A stretch of DNA of 64,000 nt, from contig JAJZED010000006.1 of assembly GCA_021805775.1 (NCBI GenBank), positions 62,001 to 126,000 of the forward strand, in the 5' to 3' direction. A program made the translations under genes and the position numbers. The stretch comes from a bacterium. Lineage in GTDB: Bacteria > Vulcanimicrobiota > Vulcanimicrobiia > Vulcanimicrobiales > Vulcanimicrobiaceae. Positions 6,274 through 14,494 of this stretch are shown piece by piece (positions within the stretch are counted from its first letter, which is position 1; every line of letters begins with the position of its first letter). The notes under the pieces were generated by a model. That model was not told where the DNA came from. It saw nothing but the letters and a program-made list of their open reading frames with translations, and searched no databases.

Positions 6274-8022
6274 TTACGCGAGCTTTGCTTCGTAGAGCTT
6301 TTGTTCGATAAAAAGATCGAGAAAGAGACGATCGATCTTTCCGCGTTCGGCAAATTCTTTCGTTAAAATATCGAGCGAGCGGTCGACCGTCATCGCTTTT
6401 TTGTAGGGACGATCCTTCGCCGTCAGCGCGTCGTAGACGTCGCTAATCGTCATCATGCGCACTTGCGGGGATATCGCATCACCGGATAGTTTTCGCGGAT
6501 AGCCCGTGCCGTCGAGATGTTCGTGATGCCCGTATGCATATTCGGCAACGTTGAACCAGGGCGTTTCACCCCAGGGGATTTCGCGAAGAAAAAGATAAGA
6601 TTGCGTAACGTGCTCTTGCATGCGGTCGCGTTCGGCATCGGAGAGCGAACCGCGCGGAATTCGCAGATAGGCGAGTTCGATGTCATCGAGGAGCGGACGT
6701 CGCTCGCCGCTATCGCGATAGGCATGACGCATAGCCCGTCCGATCGCGTCGTCCGCATCGGAAGCAACCACGTTTGGTTCGTTGGCGGCTTGAATCTTTT
6801 CCAATAATTCGCGCAGCTCTTCGCGCATCGTGTCGTCGCCGCATTGTTCGATAGCGAGAAGAAAGCGCAGGCGAACGGTATCGAGCCGCCCGTCAGGGAG
6901 TTTTTTCGCTTTTCCAAAAATGTATTCCGGAACGGCGACTTTGCCGAAGTCATGAAGCAGCGAAGCATATCGTACTTCGCGTAATTGGTCCGTGGTGAAG
7001 TACATGTCGGCAAGCGGCCCTGCATGGACGTGATTGACCGCTTCCGCTTGCGCCACAGTCAGAGCCGCAACGCGCTCTGAGTGGCCTTGCGTCGAGCGGT
7101 CGCGCACCTCGATTGCCTTAACGGAAGCTCGAACGAAACGCTCGAAAAGATTTTGAATCGACTCGACGAGTCGCGCGTTCTCGATGGCGATGGCAGCTTG
7201 CGATGCGAGCGCTTCGAGAACTCTTCGGTCGTGATGATCGAACGGTCGGACGATCGATTCGGTGTGGGTCGGTGTATCGAGGACGATCTCAAAAGCCGGC
7301 TTACGATTGATTAATTGAATTGCGCCGATGACGGTGCCGCGTAGATTACGCATTGGAACCGCGATCATCGACTTGGAGCGATAATTATTGCTTTCGTCGA
7401 AACTCCGATTGAAAGAATACGGGCGGTCCGAATCGAGTTGGTAGGCGTCATCGATGGTGATGCTCTCTCCCGTTACCGCGACATATCCGGCGATCGAGTT
7501 CGTATTGAGCGGCAACTCGCGGTTGAAGAGCGTCCCCTCATCGGTCGGGCCCGTCTGAGCTACGACGAAGCGAAGGTGTTTAATGCCGTCCACCTCTTCG
7601 ATGAGATAGAGGCTGCCGGCATCGGCGCCGGTGAGCTCGCGCGCGTTGTGGACGATCGAGCGTTCGAGGGTCGGAAGATCCCGCTCCGAAGAGAGCGAGC
7701 GACTGACGTTGAGAAGCGTCGTCGTCTGCGTGCGTTCGGCGGCGAGTTGGGTCGCCGCTCTGGTGGCGGCGACGAGCGAGATGCGCTCGATCGGTGGCGT
7801 GAGGACGGCGACGACGTGCGGATCCTCCGCGAGCGCCTCAAGGTCGGGGTCGTGAGGATTGCCGACGAGGATCGTCGGACCGGGCTCACCGAACGCGGCG
7901 AGCCCCCCTTCGTCGCGCAGTCGGTCGAACTCGACCTCATAGGTTTCAAAACCCGCGGTGTGGAGAAGGGACGGAATATCCCCGACCTCTGCCCCCCGAG
8001 CGTAGAGAAAGTACGAGAGCAC
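6274..8022 (-). CDS. GAF domain and HD-GYP c-di-GMP phosphodiesterase
   Basis: A 582-residue cytoplasmic signalling protein. The first ~100 residues look like a degenerate receiver domain (alternating hydrophobic strands, TILVGNPHDPDLEAL). A GAF domain follows (about 115-290, including GADAGSLYLIEE and PMRNLRGTVIGAIQLINRK), then an HD-GYP domain. The HD-GYP catalytic residues are present: HSERV, LLHDFGKVAVPEYIF, GHHEHLDGTGYP, and DVYDALTAKDRPYKK. The insert between HD and GYP is longer than usual. The start is GTG at 8020-8022. Expected role: lowering c-di-GMP in response to a ligand of the GAF domain. Its 3' end faces the repeat block. Confidence 0.9.
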   Translation of the reverse strand: MLSYFLYARGAEVGDIPSLLHTAGFETYEVEFDRLRDEGGLAAFGEPGPTILVGNPHDPDLEALAEDPHVVAVLTPPIERISLVAATRAATQLAAERTQTTTLLNVSRSLSSERDLPTLERSIVHNARELTGADAGSLYLIEEVDGIKHLRFVVAQTGPTDEGTLFNRELPLNTNSIAGYVAVTGESITIDDAYQLDSDRPYSFNRSFDESNNYRSKSMIAVPMRNLRGTVIGAIQLINRKPAFEIVLDTPTHTESIVRPFDHHDRRVLEALASQAAIAIENARLVESIQNLFERFVRASVKAIEVRDRSTQGHSERVAALTVAQAEAVNHVHAGPLADMYFTTDQLREVRYASLLHDFGKVAVPEYIFGKAKKLPDGRLDTVRLRFLLAIEQCGDDTMREELRELLEKIQAANEPNVVASDADDAIGRAMRHAYRDSGERRPLLDDIELAYLRIPRGSLSDAERDRMQEHVTQSYLFLREIPWGETPWFNVAEYAYGHHEHLDGTGYPRKLSGDAISPQVRMMTISDVYDALTAKDRPYKKAMTVDRSLDILTKEFAERGKIDRLFLDLFIEQKLYEAKLA

Positions 8023-8099
8023 GGGTTTTAGGTTCGGCTACCGTGTGGGGAACTCCCGGCGGAGGGGTGTTCGGGGTAGCTCCCCGAAAAGGCGGCGCG

Positions 8100-8522
8100 A
8101 TGACCTCCGAGTACTCCCCCGAGGAAGACGCATCGGCCCGCGCACAGCGTCTGGCCGAATTTTTCGTCGGTACGCCGCTCTTACGCCTGCGAATCGAGCG
8201 CGAGAATGAGGAGTTTGAGCTTGCGCGCTCCGCGTCGGTATCGCCCTCCAGCAGCTCCGAGGCGGCGCTCTCCCCCGATCCTCCGGTCGAGCTCCCCGTC
8301 GACGTTCTGAGAGCCGACGTCGTCGGCATCGTTCGTTTCGGACGTCACGCTCCGACGCTCGGCGAGGAGGTGCCTGAAGAGCGAGAACTCGCCGCGATTG
8401 AGGCGTTAGGGATCCGCACCTCGGTGCGAGCGCGTTCGTCGGGGCGGCTGCGGGCCATCCTCTGTGAGGACGGCGCTGCAGTTGACTACGGCCGGGCGCT
8501 CTTCGAGATCGAGCGAGGGTAG
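8100..8522 (+). CDS. biotin carboxyl carrier-like protein lacking the biotinylated lysine
   Basis: A 140-residue protein directly before accC, where accB is usually found. Residues 70-140 align without gaps to the C-terminal biotinyl domain of AccB: VVGIVRFG..., then EALGIRTSV in place of EAMKMMNQI, then SSGRLRAILCEDGAAVDYGRALFEI. The biotin-accepting Lys is Gly104, so the domain cannot carry biotin. The N-terminal part is charged and Ser-rich. ATG 8100 is preferred; an in-frame GTG at 8043 would add 19 residues. Its stop overlaps a possible GTG start of accC. It could be a structural or regulatory subunit of the carboxylase. The fold call is strong; the role is unknown. Confidence 0.75.
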   Translation: MTSEYSPEEDASARAQRLAEFFVGTPLLRLRIERENEEFELARSASVSPSSSSEAALSPDPPVELPVDVLRADVVGIVRFGRHAPTLGEEVPEERELAAIEALGIRTSVRARSSGRLRAILCEDGAAVDYGRALFEIERG

Positions 8523-8527
8523 TGGCG

Positions 8528-9877
8528 ATGCTGCGGAAAGTCCTCGTTGCGAATCGCGGCGAGATCGCCCTACGAATCGTGCGTGCGTGCCGAGAACTCG
8601 GCATCGGCAGCGTTGCGATTTTCTCCGAGGCAGATCGAGAATCGACGCACGTGCGGGTCGCCGACGAGGCGTTCTGCGTCGGGCCCGGCCCCGTACCGCG
8701 CTCGTATCTGAACGTTCCGAATATTATCTCGGCGGCATTGGTGTCGGGCTGCGACGCCATCCACCCCGGCTATGGTTTTCTCGCCGAGAATGCGCGCTTC
8801 GCGGAGATCTGTGCCGATCACGGCTTGAAATTTATCGGCCCTCGTCCCGAGATCATCACGGCTATGGGCGATAAGGCGACGGCGAAACGCGTGATGGCGG
8901 AGGCAGGCGTCGCAACGACGCCGGGAACCGATATTCTGCCATCGGTCGAACTGGCTCGCGAAGCCGCCGATAAAATCGGCTATCCAGTTCTCCTTAAGGC
9001 GACCGCGGGCGGCGGGGGTAAGGGGATGCGCGTCGTCGAGCGTCCGGCCGATTTAGAGCGCGCGTTTCTCGGTGCGACTGCGGAAGCCGAGGCCTCGTTC
9101 AAAGACGGCCGCGTCTATATGGAAAAATTGATCCGCGATCCTCGCCATATCGAAGTGCAGGTTCTTGCCGACGAACACGGCGAGGTCGTTCACCTCGGCG
9201 AGCGGGACTGTTCGATCCAAAAACCATCGCACCAGAAACTGATCGAAGAGGCCGGCGCGCCCAATCTTACCGAGCGCGCTCGCGCTCGTTTGCACGAAAT
9301 GGCCGTGCTCGCATGTCGCCACGTCGGCTACAGCAATGCCGGAACTCTGGAATTTCTTTCGAGTGGCGACGATGTGTTTTTCATGGAAATGAACACGCGC
9401 ATTCAGGTCGAGCATCCGGTGACCGAGATGGTCTATGGGATCGACCTGGTTAAAGAACAAATACGGATCGCTTCGGGCGAACATTTGGGCTATACGCAAG
9501 CCGATCTGGAACCGCGCGGGCACGCCATAGAATGTCGGATAAACGCCGAAGATGCGCGAAATAATTTTGCGCCGCAGGCCGGAAAATTAGGCGCCGTCAT
9601 CTTTCCCGGTGGGCCCGGCATTCGTATCGATACGCATATTTTTTCCGGGGCGAACGTACCGCCGTACTACGATTCGATGTTGGCAAAAGTTATCGCCTTT
9701 GCCAACACGCGCGACCAGGCAATCGCGCGTATGGAGCGCGCGCTCCGTGAAACGTTGGTTGAAGGTGTCGCGACAACCACGGAGATGTGTTTAGAGATCC
9801 TCGGGACCGAAGGTTTTCGTAATGGAATTTACGATATCGGTTTTCTTCCTCGCTTGCTCGCGCAGCGCGTCGGATAA
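8528..9877 (+). CDS. accC: acetyl-CoA carboxylase, biotin carboxylase subunit
   Basis: Carboxylates the biotin of AccB using ATP and bicarbonate, the first half-reaction of malonyl-CoA synthesis. Length about 449 residues, as usual. The N-terminal KVLVANRGEIALRI and HPGYGFLAEN are typical. The ATP-grasp glycine loop KATAGGGGKGM is present, as are the catalytic MEMNTRIQVEHPVTE and the RINAEDARNNFAP C-terminal motif. ATG 8528 is taken as start; GTG 8522 overlapping the upstream stop is an alternative that adds two residues. Coupled to the lysine-less carrier gene. No accA or accD is in the window. Confidence 0.95.
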   Translation: MLRKVLVANRGEIALRIVRACRELGIGSVAIFSEADRESTHVRVADEAFCVGPGPVPRSYLNVPNIISAALVSGCDAIHPGYGFLAENARFAEICADHGLKFIGPRPEIITAMGDKATAKRVMAEAGVATTPGTDILPSVELAREAADKIGYPVLLKATAGGGGKGMRVVERPADLERAFLGATAEAEASFKDGRVYMEKLIRDPRHIEVQVLADEHGEVVHLGERDCSIQKPSHQKLIEEAGAPNLTERARARLHEMAVLACRHVGYSNAGTLEFLSSGDDVFFMEMNTRIQVEHPVTEMVYGIDLVKEQIRIASGEHLGYTQADLEPRGHAIECRINAEDARNNFAPQAGKLGAVIFPGGPGIRIDTHIFSGANVPPYYDSMLAKVIAFANTRDQAIARMERALRETLVEGVATTTEMCLEILGTEGFRNGIYDIGFLPRLLAQRVG

Positions 9878-9880
9878 ACT

Positions 9881-10294
9881 ATGCCCTCACGGCGGATGCT
9901 GCGAGAGCGTGCTTTGCAGACGCTCTACGCAATCGAGGTCGGAGGCCGCGAGCCGGCCGATGCGATCGAAGAAATTCTCGGTAGCGGCGGGGCGAGCGAT
10001 GACCGCTCGTTCGTGCGCGAGCTCGTGCTCGGAACGCTCGCCGGTGCGGATGTGGCCGACGAGCGCATCGGGCCGGCATTGCAGGGCTGGACGCTCGATC
10101 GGCTCGCGATCGTCGACCGAACGATTCTTCGCTTAGCGGTCTGCGAGTCTGCACAAAATGAGGCTCCGCCGCGCGCGGTCATCATCAACGAGGCCGTAGA
10201 GCTGGCGAAGCGATACTCCACCCCGGAGGCAGCGCGTTTTGTGAACGGCGTTCTTTCGGGCATTCTTGGCGATGCGTCGAGCGCCGAGGCGTAA
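9881..10294 (+). CDS. nusB: transcription antitermination factor NusB
   Basis: All-helical RNA-binding protein that pairs with NusE (S10) on boxA RNA to support rRNA transcription. The 137-residue protein shows the family pattern: RRMLRERALQTLYAIEVGG at the start, LDRLAIVDRTILRLAVCES in the middle and the INEAVELAKRYSTPEAARFVNGVLSGI ending. It starts three bases after the accC stop. Its last codons overlap the PBP gene. Confidence 0.93.
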   Translation: MPSRRMLRERALQTLYAIEVGGREPADAIEEILGSGGASDDRSFVRELVLGTLAGADVADERIGPALQGWTLDRLAIVDRTILRLAVCESAQNEAPPRAVIINEAVELAKRYSTPEAARFVNGVLSGILGDASSAEA

Positions 10295-12413
10295 AGCCCG
10301 TCGTCCGCTGCGTTGGCGGAGCATCGGCTCGATCGCGCTCCTTCTCGTTATTTTCGGGGTGGGGACGTTCGCCGGCATGGTGCTGGTGATCTCGCGGAAC
10401 CTTCCCGACGTGCGCGAACTCTCCGATTATCAACCCGAGGGGGCGACGCGAATTTTCGCCGCCGATGGAAGCGTACTCGGCAGCGTGTATAAGCAGAACC
10501 GCGTTTACGTTCCGTTATCAAAAATTCCCCCGATCGTACGAGACGCCTTTATTGCCAACGAAGACCATACGTTTTATACGAACCCCGGTATCGACATTGT
10601 GGGCATCATTCGTGCCGCAATCGCCGACGCGCTCCACCAACCTCTCGAAGGCGCATCGACGATCACGCAGCAACTCGCCCGAGGTCTCTTTCTCAACGAT
10701 CGCATTACGATAACGCGAAAGGTTGAAGAAGCCTTGCTGGCGTTGAAGATCGAGCATTACTATACAAAAGATCAAATCCTCGAACGGTATCTCAACCTCA
10801 TCTATCTCGGATCGGGGGCCTACGGTATAGATGCCGCCGCGCGAACCTACTTTGGGCGCAGCGTTTCGCAGTTGACGCTCGGGCAAGCAGCGATCATCGC
10901 CGGCGTCGTCGCCGCTCCTTCCGATTACTCGCCGTTTGTCGATCTCAAGCTCGCGCGCGAGCGCCAACGTCACGTGCTCGGTCGCATGGTCGCTAGCGGA
11001 TATATTACGCGAGCGCAGGCGCGAGCTGCATTTGCAGCGCCGCTGCATCTGGTAAAAGAGCGTAGCGAAGGCCCGCTGGGCTATCGCGCCCCGTGGTTTA
11101 CCACCTATGTCATCGCGCGTTTGCGACGTCTTTTTGGGAATCGCGCCGTTCGCGAGGGTGGTCTGCAAGTCTATACGAGTCTCGATCCGCGTATGGAGAG
11201 CGCCGCGCAATCGGCGATCGACTGGGGACTGCGCGCGGCAAAGGCAGAAGGGATCGGCGCCCACCAAGCGGCGCTCGTCGCTATCCGCCCATCCACCGGC
11301 GAGATCGTTGCGATGATCGGCGGGAAAAAATTCTCTGCCGACGATCAGTTCAATCGCGCCTGGCAAGCGCTTCGGCAGCCCGGCTCGTCATTTAAGATAT
11401 ACCTTTACACCGCGGCGATGAACAGCGGCCTCTCGCCATCGACGATTATGGATGACACGCCGGTAACCTATCCCATGTATGACGGGAAGACGTGGTCGCC
11501 TCACGACGACGACAATCGTTTCATGGGACCGATTACGCTCCGGCGCGCACTCGCGCTATCGCGTAACGTCGTTGCCGTGAAACTCGCCGATCGCATTGGA
11601 CTCGATAAGTTTATCGCCTACGCTCATGCGATGGGCGTGCGCGCGCCTTTGGAGCCGAATCTCTCGTTGGCGCTGGGAACGTCGTCGGTGAGCGTGCTCG
11701 ATCAAGCGAGCGGATTTCAAACGTTAGCGAATCAAGGGCTACACATTACGCCGCGTGCGATCTTGATGGTCCGCGATGCGTACGGCAATGTCGTCCTCGA
11801 CGACCGGACGCCGCGCGAGCGTCGCGTCGTTTCGCCGGCGACGGCCTTTCTGATGACCTCGATGCTCGAAGATACCATCGCCTACGGAACGGGCGTAAAC
11901 GCCAATATCGGGCGACCCGCCGCGGGGAAGACGGGGACGACATCGGATTTTCGCGACGCCTGGTTTGTTGGATATACTCCCGATTTGGTGACCGCCGTTT
12001 GGATGGGAAACGATAACGATTCGCGGATGATCGAGTCGTATGGAGGCAATGTCCCGGCGCGAATCTGGGCGCGCTTCATGCGCGCCGCACTCGCGAAAAC
12101 TCCGCCGCACCCCTTCGTGGTTCCGAAAGGTGTCGTGCGTGAACCGACCTGCAGCGGCGGCGTAGATTATTTCTTGGCCGGAAATCAGGAGCGCGCAAAT
12201 TGCGGGCACGCGAAAACGCTGCCGACGGCGACGCCTTCAGCGAGTCCCAACCCTGATGCGACGCCGCCGCCGAATACCGCAGGCGACGGAACGACGTACA
12301 CCCCGCTCGGTTCGACGCCGCTTCCTTCCAGCGCGCCGACGAGTCCACCCGAGCCGGCGGCGAGCCCCGACACCGCACAGGGGCCGACGCCGCAGGCAAG
12401 CGCGACGCCGTGA
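10272..12413 (+). CDS. class A penicillin-binding protein (transglycosylase/transpeptidase)
   Basis: Polymerises and crosslinks peptidoglycan in the periplasm. One N-terminal membrane helix (about residues 18-40) is followed by a GT51 domain with EDHTFYTNPGID, GASTITQQLARG (near 125) and KIEHYYTKDQILERYLNLIYLG. The transpeptidase domain has SSFK (near 371), SRN and KTGTT (near 552). The last ~70 residues are a Pro/Ser/Thr/Ala-rich tail. ATG 10272 was chosen; a TTG at 10266 is also in frame. The start lies inside nusB, and the stop overlaps xseA (GTGA). It resembles PBP1A but the subclass is not certain. Confidence 0.93.
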   Translation: MRRAPRRKARRPLRWRSIGSIALLLVIFGVGTFAGMVLVISRNLPDVRELSDYQPEGATRIFAADGSVLGSVYKQNRVYVPLSKIPPIVRDAFIANEDHTFYTNPGIDIVGIIRAAIADALHQPLEGASTITQQLARGLFLNDRITITRKVEEALLALKIEHYYTKDQILERYLNLIYLGSGAYGIDAAARTYFGRSVSQLTLGQAAIIAGVVAAPSDYSPFVDLKLARERQRHVLGRMVASGYITRAQARAAFAAPLHLVKERSEGPLGYRAPWFTTYVIARLRRLFGNRAVREGGLQVYTSLDPRMESAAQSAIDWGLRAAKAEGIGAHQAALVAIRPSTGEIVAMIGGKKFSADDQFNRAWQALRQPGSSFKIYLYTAAMNSGLSPSTIMDDTPVTYPMYDGKTWSPHDDDNRFMGPITLRRALALSRNVVAVKLADRIGLDKFIAYAHAMGVRAPLEPNLSLALGTSSVSVLDQASGFQTLANQGLHITPRAILMVRDAYGNVVLDDRTPRERRVVSPATAFLMTSMLEDTIAYGTGVNANIGRPAAGKTGTTSDFRDAWFVGYTPDLVTAVWMGNDNDSRMIESYGGNVPARIWARFMRAALAKTPPHPFVVPKGVVREPTCSGGVDYFLAGNQERANCGHAKTLPTATPSASPNPDATPPPNTAGDGTTYTPLGSTPLPSSAPTSPPEPAASPDTAQGPTPQASATP

Positions 12414-13774
12414 GCGCGACGGAGGATCTCCGCGCGCCGATGACCGTTGCGGAGTTCTCGCAGCGAATGAGCGATCTTTTCGCGAAGGTACCGCGGTTTC
12501 GCGATATCGCCGTCAGCGGTGAGATCACCGGATTCCGGCCATCGACAAACGCGATCTATTTCGACCTCAAAGATCAGGGCGCGCAAGGGGGGGCTTTGCT
12601 CTCATGTTTTTTGCGGCTCGATCGTTTGCCGCAAGGTGTAGAGCTCGCCGACGGGCTCGCCGTGGTGGCGCGCGGAGAGATTATCAACTACGGTCCGCGC
12701 AGCCGTTACTCGTTAACGGTTCGGGAGATTGCAGCGACTGGGTTGGGATTGCTTTTCATCGAGTTTCAAGCGCTGAAGGAGCGTTTGCAGCGCGAGGGGC
12801 TCTTTAATGACGATCGCAAACGTGCGCTACCGCGCTTCCCGCGCGCCGTTGCCGTCGTTTCGACACGCGAAGGTAAAGGGATCGACGATTTCATGCGCGA
12901 GATCGAGAAGAGGGCGCCGTTCGTTCGCGTACGACTCTTCGACACGCGCGTGCAGGGGATGGGTGCCGAGCGGGATATCGCCGCTGCCATAAATCGTGCC
13001 GACGCCAGCGGCGCCGATCTCATCGTGCTCGGGCGCGGCGGCGGATCGTACGAAGATCTGTTCACGTTCAATCGAGAGGAGGTCGTGCGCGCGATCGTTG
13101 CCGCGCGTACTCCGGTGCTCACGGCGATCGGGCACAGCGCGGATATCCACCTCGCCGATTTCGCTGCGGACGAGCGGGCGAATACGCCCAGCCTCGCTGT
13201 CGAGCGCGTGCTCTCGGGGTGGCTCAAGGCAACGGAGTGGTTGCCGAAAATGAACGAACGGCTCGCCCATGCCGCGCAACGACGGCTCGACGTCGCAGCG
13301 CGCGACGTCGAGTCGCGTTCGCGAAACATCGATACGGCAATCGCCCGTCGCCTGAGCGGACTGCAGGGAAGCGTCGTCCAACGCGAGCGCGTGTTGGTCG
13401 CACTCGACCCTCGCGCGCGGCTCGCCGGGCGGGCGGCGGCGATCGCGGCCCGAAGCGAACAACTGCAGGCCTCGGTCGCCGCGCTCTTGCATCGGTTGCA
13501 GACGCAACTTTCGATGCGCGGCGAGCGGCTTCCGGAACGTATCGCGGGGCTCGCTTCACGAAAGCGCTCGCTGCTCGACCTGCGTACTGCGGCGTTGCGC
13601 GCGGGCGATCCACACGGCCCGTTGGAGCGTGGCTACGCAATGGTCCTACGCGAGGGCGTGGTCGTTCGTAACGCCACGCAACTGCGAGTCGGCGACGAAG
13701 TGCGCGCGCGTTTCGGACGCGGGGCTGCGCGCGCGCGTATCGAACGTATCGAACGAGAGGAGGGCGAAGTATGA
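12410..13774 (+). CDS. xseA: exodeoxyribonuclease VII large subunit
   Basis: Large subunit of ExoVII, which degrades single-stranded DNA to oligonucleotides. The 454-residue protein has an N-terminal OB-fold (FRDIAVSGEITGFRPSTN...YFDLKDQ). The catalytic region follows with VVSTREGKGIDDFM, VLGRGGGSYEDLFTFN and TAIGHSADIHLADFAADERANTPS. A long helical C-terminus (predicted coiled coil, about 270-400) binds XseB. GTG start overlaps the PBP stop; its stop overlaps xseB (ATGA). Confidence 0.95.
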   Translation: MSATEDLRAPMTVAEFSQRMSDLFAKVPRFRDIAVSGEITGFRPSTNAIYFDLKDQGAQGGALLSCFLRLDRLPQGVELADGLAVVARGEIINYGPRSRYSLTVREIAATGLGLLFIEFQALKERLQREGLFNDDRKRALPRFPRAVAVVSTREGKGIDDFMREIEKRAPFVRVRLFDTRVQGMGAERDIAAAINRADASGADLIVLGRGGGSYEDLFTFNREEVVRAIVAARTPVLTAIGHSADIHLADFAADERANTPSLAVERVLSGWLKATEWLPKMNERLAHAAQRRLDVAARDVESRSRNIDTAIARRLSGLQGSVVQRERVLVALDPRARLAGRAAAIAARSEQLQASVAALLHRLQTQLSMRGERLPERIAGLASRKRSLLDLRTAALRAGDPHGPLERGYAMVLREGVVVRNATQLRVGDEVRARFGRGAARARIERIEREEGEV

Positions 13775-13974
13775 GCGAACCCGGCGAAACCTTCGAGCAG
13801 AAGCTCGCACGCATCGATGCCATTGTTAAGGAGTTAGCGAACGAGCAAACGACGCTCGACCGCGGCGTCGCGCTCTTTCAAGAAGGGCGGGCGCTGATTA
13901 CGGCGTGCGAAGCGTTGCTCAAGGGCGCGCAAGAACAGGTCGAGGCGGCGACGCGCGCCGACGTCAAGCCGTGA
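13771..13974 (+). CDS. xseB: exodeoxyribonuclease VII small subunit
   Basis: A 67-residue helical protein that binds the XseA coiled coil. FEQKLARIDAIVKELANEQTTLDRGVALFQEG is the typical XseB pattern. Overlaps xseA by ATGA and the next small gene by GTGA, so XseA and XseB are made in a coupled way. Confidence 0.93.
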   Translation: MSEPGETFEQKLARIDAIVKELANEQTTLDRGVALFQEGRALITACEALLKGAQEQVEAATRADVKP

Positions 13975-14201
13975 GCGGCGCGTGTTGCGCGAGCTGCGGC
14001 GCGGCCTGTGCGGTCGCTGCGGCTTCGTGCGCCGCATGCGGTGCGGCGATCGGCGCAGTTGCTGCAGCGAGCGCAGAAGCGAGAAGCGGTGCCGGACCGC
14101 CGTTGCCGGCGCGATCCGCCGTCAGCGTTATCCTCATCGGTGTCGCTCTCGTTATTGTTATGGCGCTCGCCGTGTTCGCGAGCTCGTTCGCTCGACCCTA
14201 A
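13971..14201 (+). CDS. small zinc-ribbon membrane protein of unknown function
   Basis: A 76-residue protein starting at the GTG that overlaps the xseB stop. The N-terminus has two Cys pairs, CASC and CAAC, spaced like a zinc ribbon within an Ala-rich stretch. The C-terminus is a single hydrophobic helix (AVSVILIGVALVIVMALAVF) followed by a short polar end. This gives a tail-anchored topology with the zinc ribbon probably in the cytoplasm. Its stop overlaps the stop of the convergent MoaD-like gene. The function is not recognised; the coupling to xseAB suggests only co-expression. Confidence 0.65.
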   Translation: MSGACCASCGAACAVAAASCAACGAAIGAVAAASAEARSGAGPPLPARSAVSVILIGVALVIVMALAVFASSFARP

Positions 14202-14494
14202 CCGCCGGCGATCGCGCCGATAATCAACAGCGGTTCGCTACCGTCGATAACGGCGTCGGGGAGAGCGCTCTCCGGGTCGGCATGCGAGAGATCGATATTG
14301 CAAGCGTAAAAACGAACCATCGGTCGACGCCTCCGCGAACCGTGCTGGAGAATCGTCCCGCGTAAGGGTGGGAAGCGCGCTTCGAGGGCGTCGACGACCG
14401 ACGCAATCGTGGGGCCGCCCTCCGGCTCCACGTCGATCTCCCCGCTGATGTTCGCCAGCACTTTTAGCGAGGCGGGAAGAAGCACGCGAATCAT
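14198..14494 (-). CDS. MoaD/ThiS-like ubiquitin-fold protein
   Basis: A 98-residue protein of beta-grasp type: [19 protein letters not shown] at the start, a [20 protein letters not shown] helix, and an ending IIGAIAGG. The terminal Gly-Gly is the site that is adenylated or thiocarboxylated in MoaD and ThiS. Start is the ATG overlapping the stop of the upstream BNR-repeat gene (ATGA). The coupling to a propeller protein, and not to moaE or thi genes, argues against a standard MoaD role. It may be a sulfur carrier or a protein modifier; this is not settled by the sequence. Confidence 0.8.
   Translation of the reverse strand: MIRVLLPASLKVLANISGEIDVEPEGGPTIASVVDALEARFPPLRGTILQHGSRRRRPMVRFYACNIDLSHADPESALPDAVIDGSEPLLIIGAIAGG

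Noticed and set aside
5601-6366. Several short open frames through the repeat block on both strands
   Set aside because: They follow the repeat unit in every frame, have no homology or ribosome-binding sites, and change with copy number.
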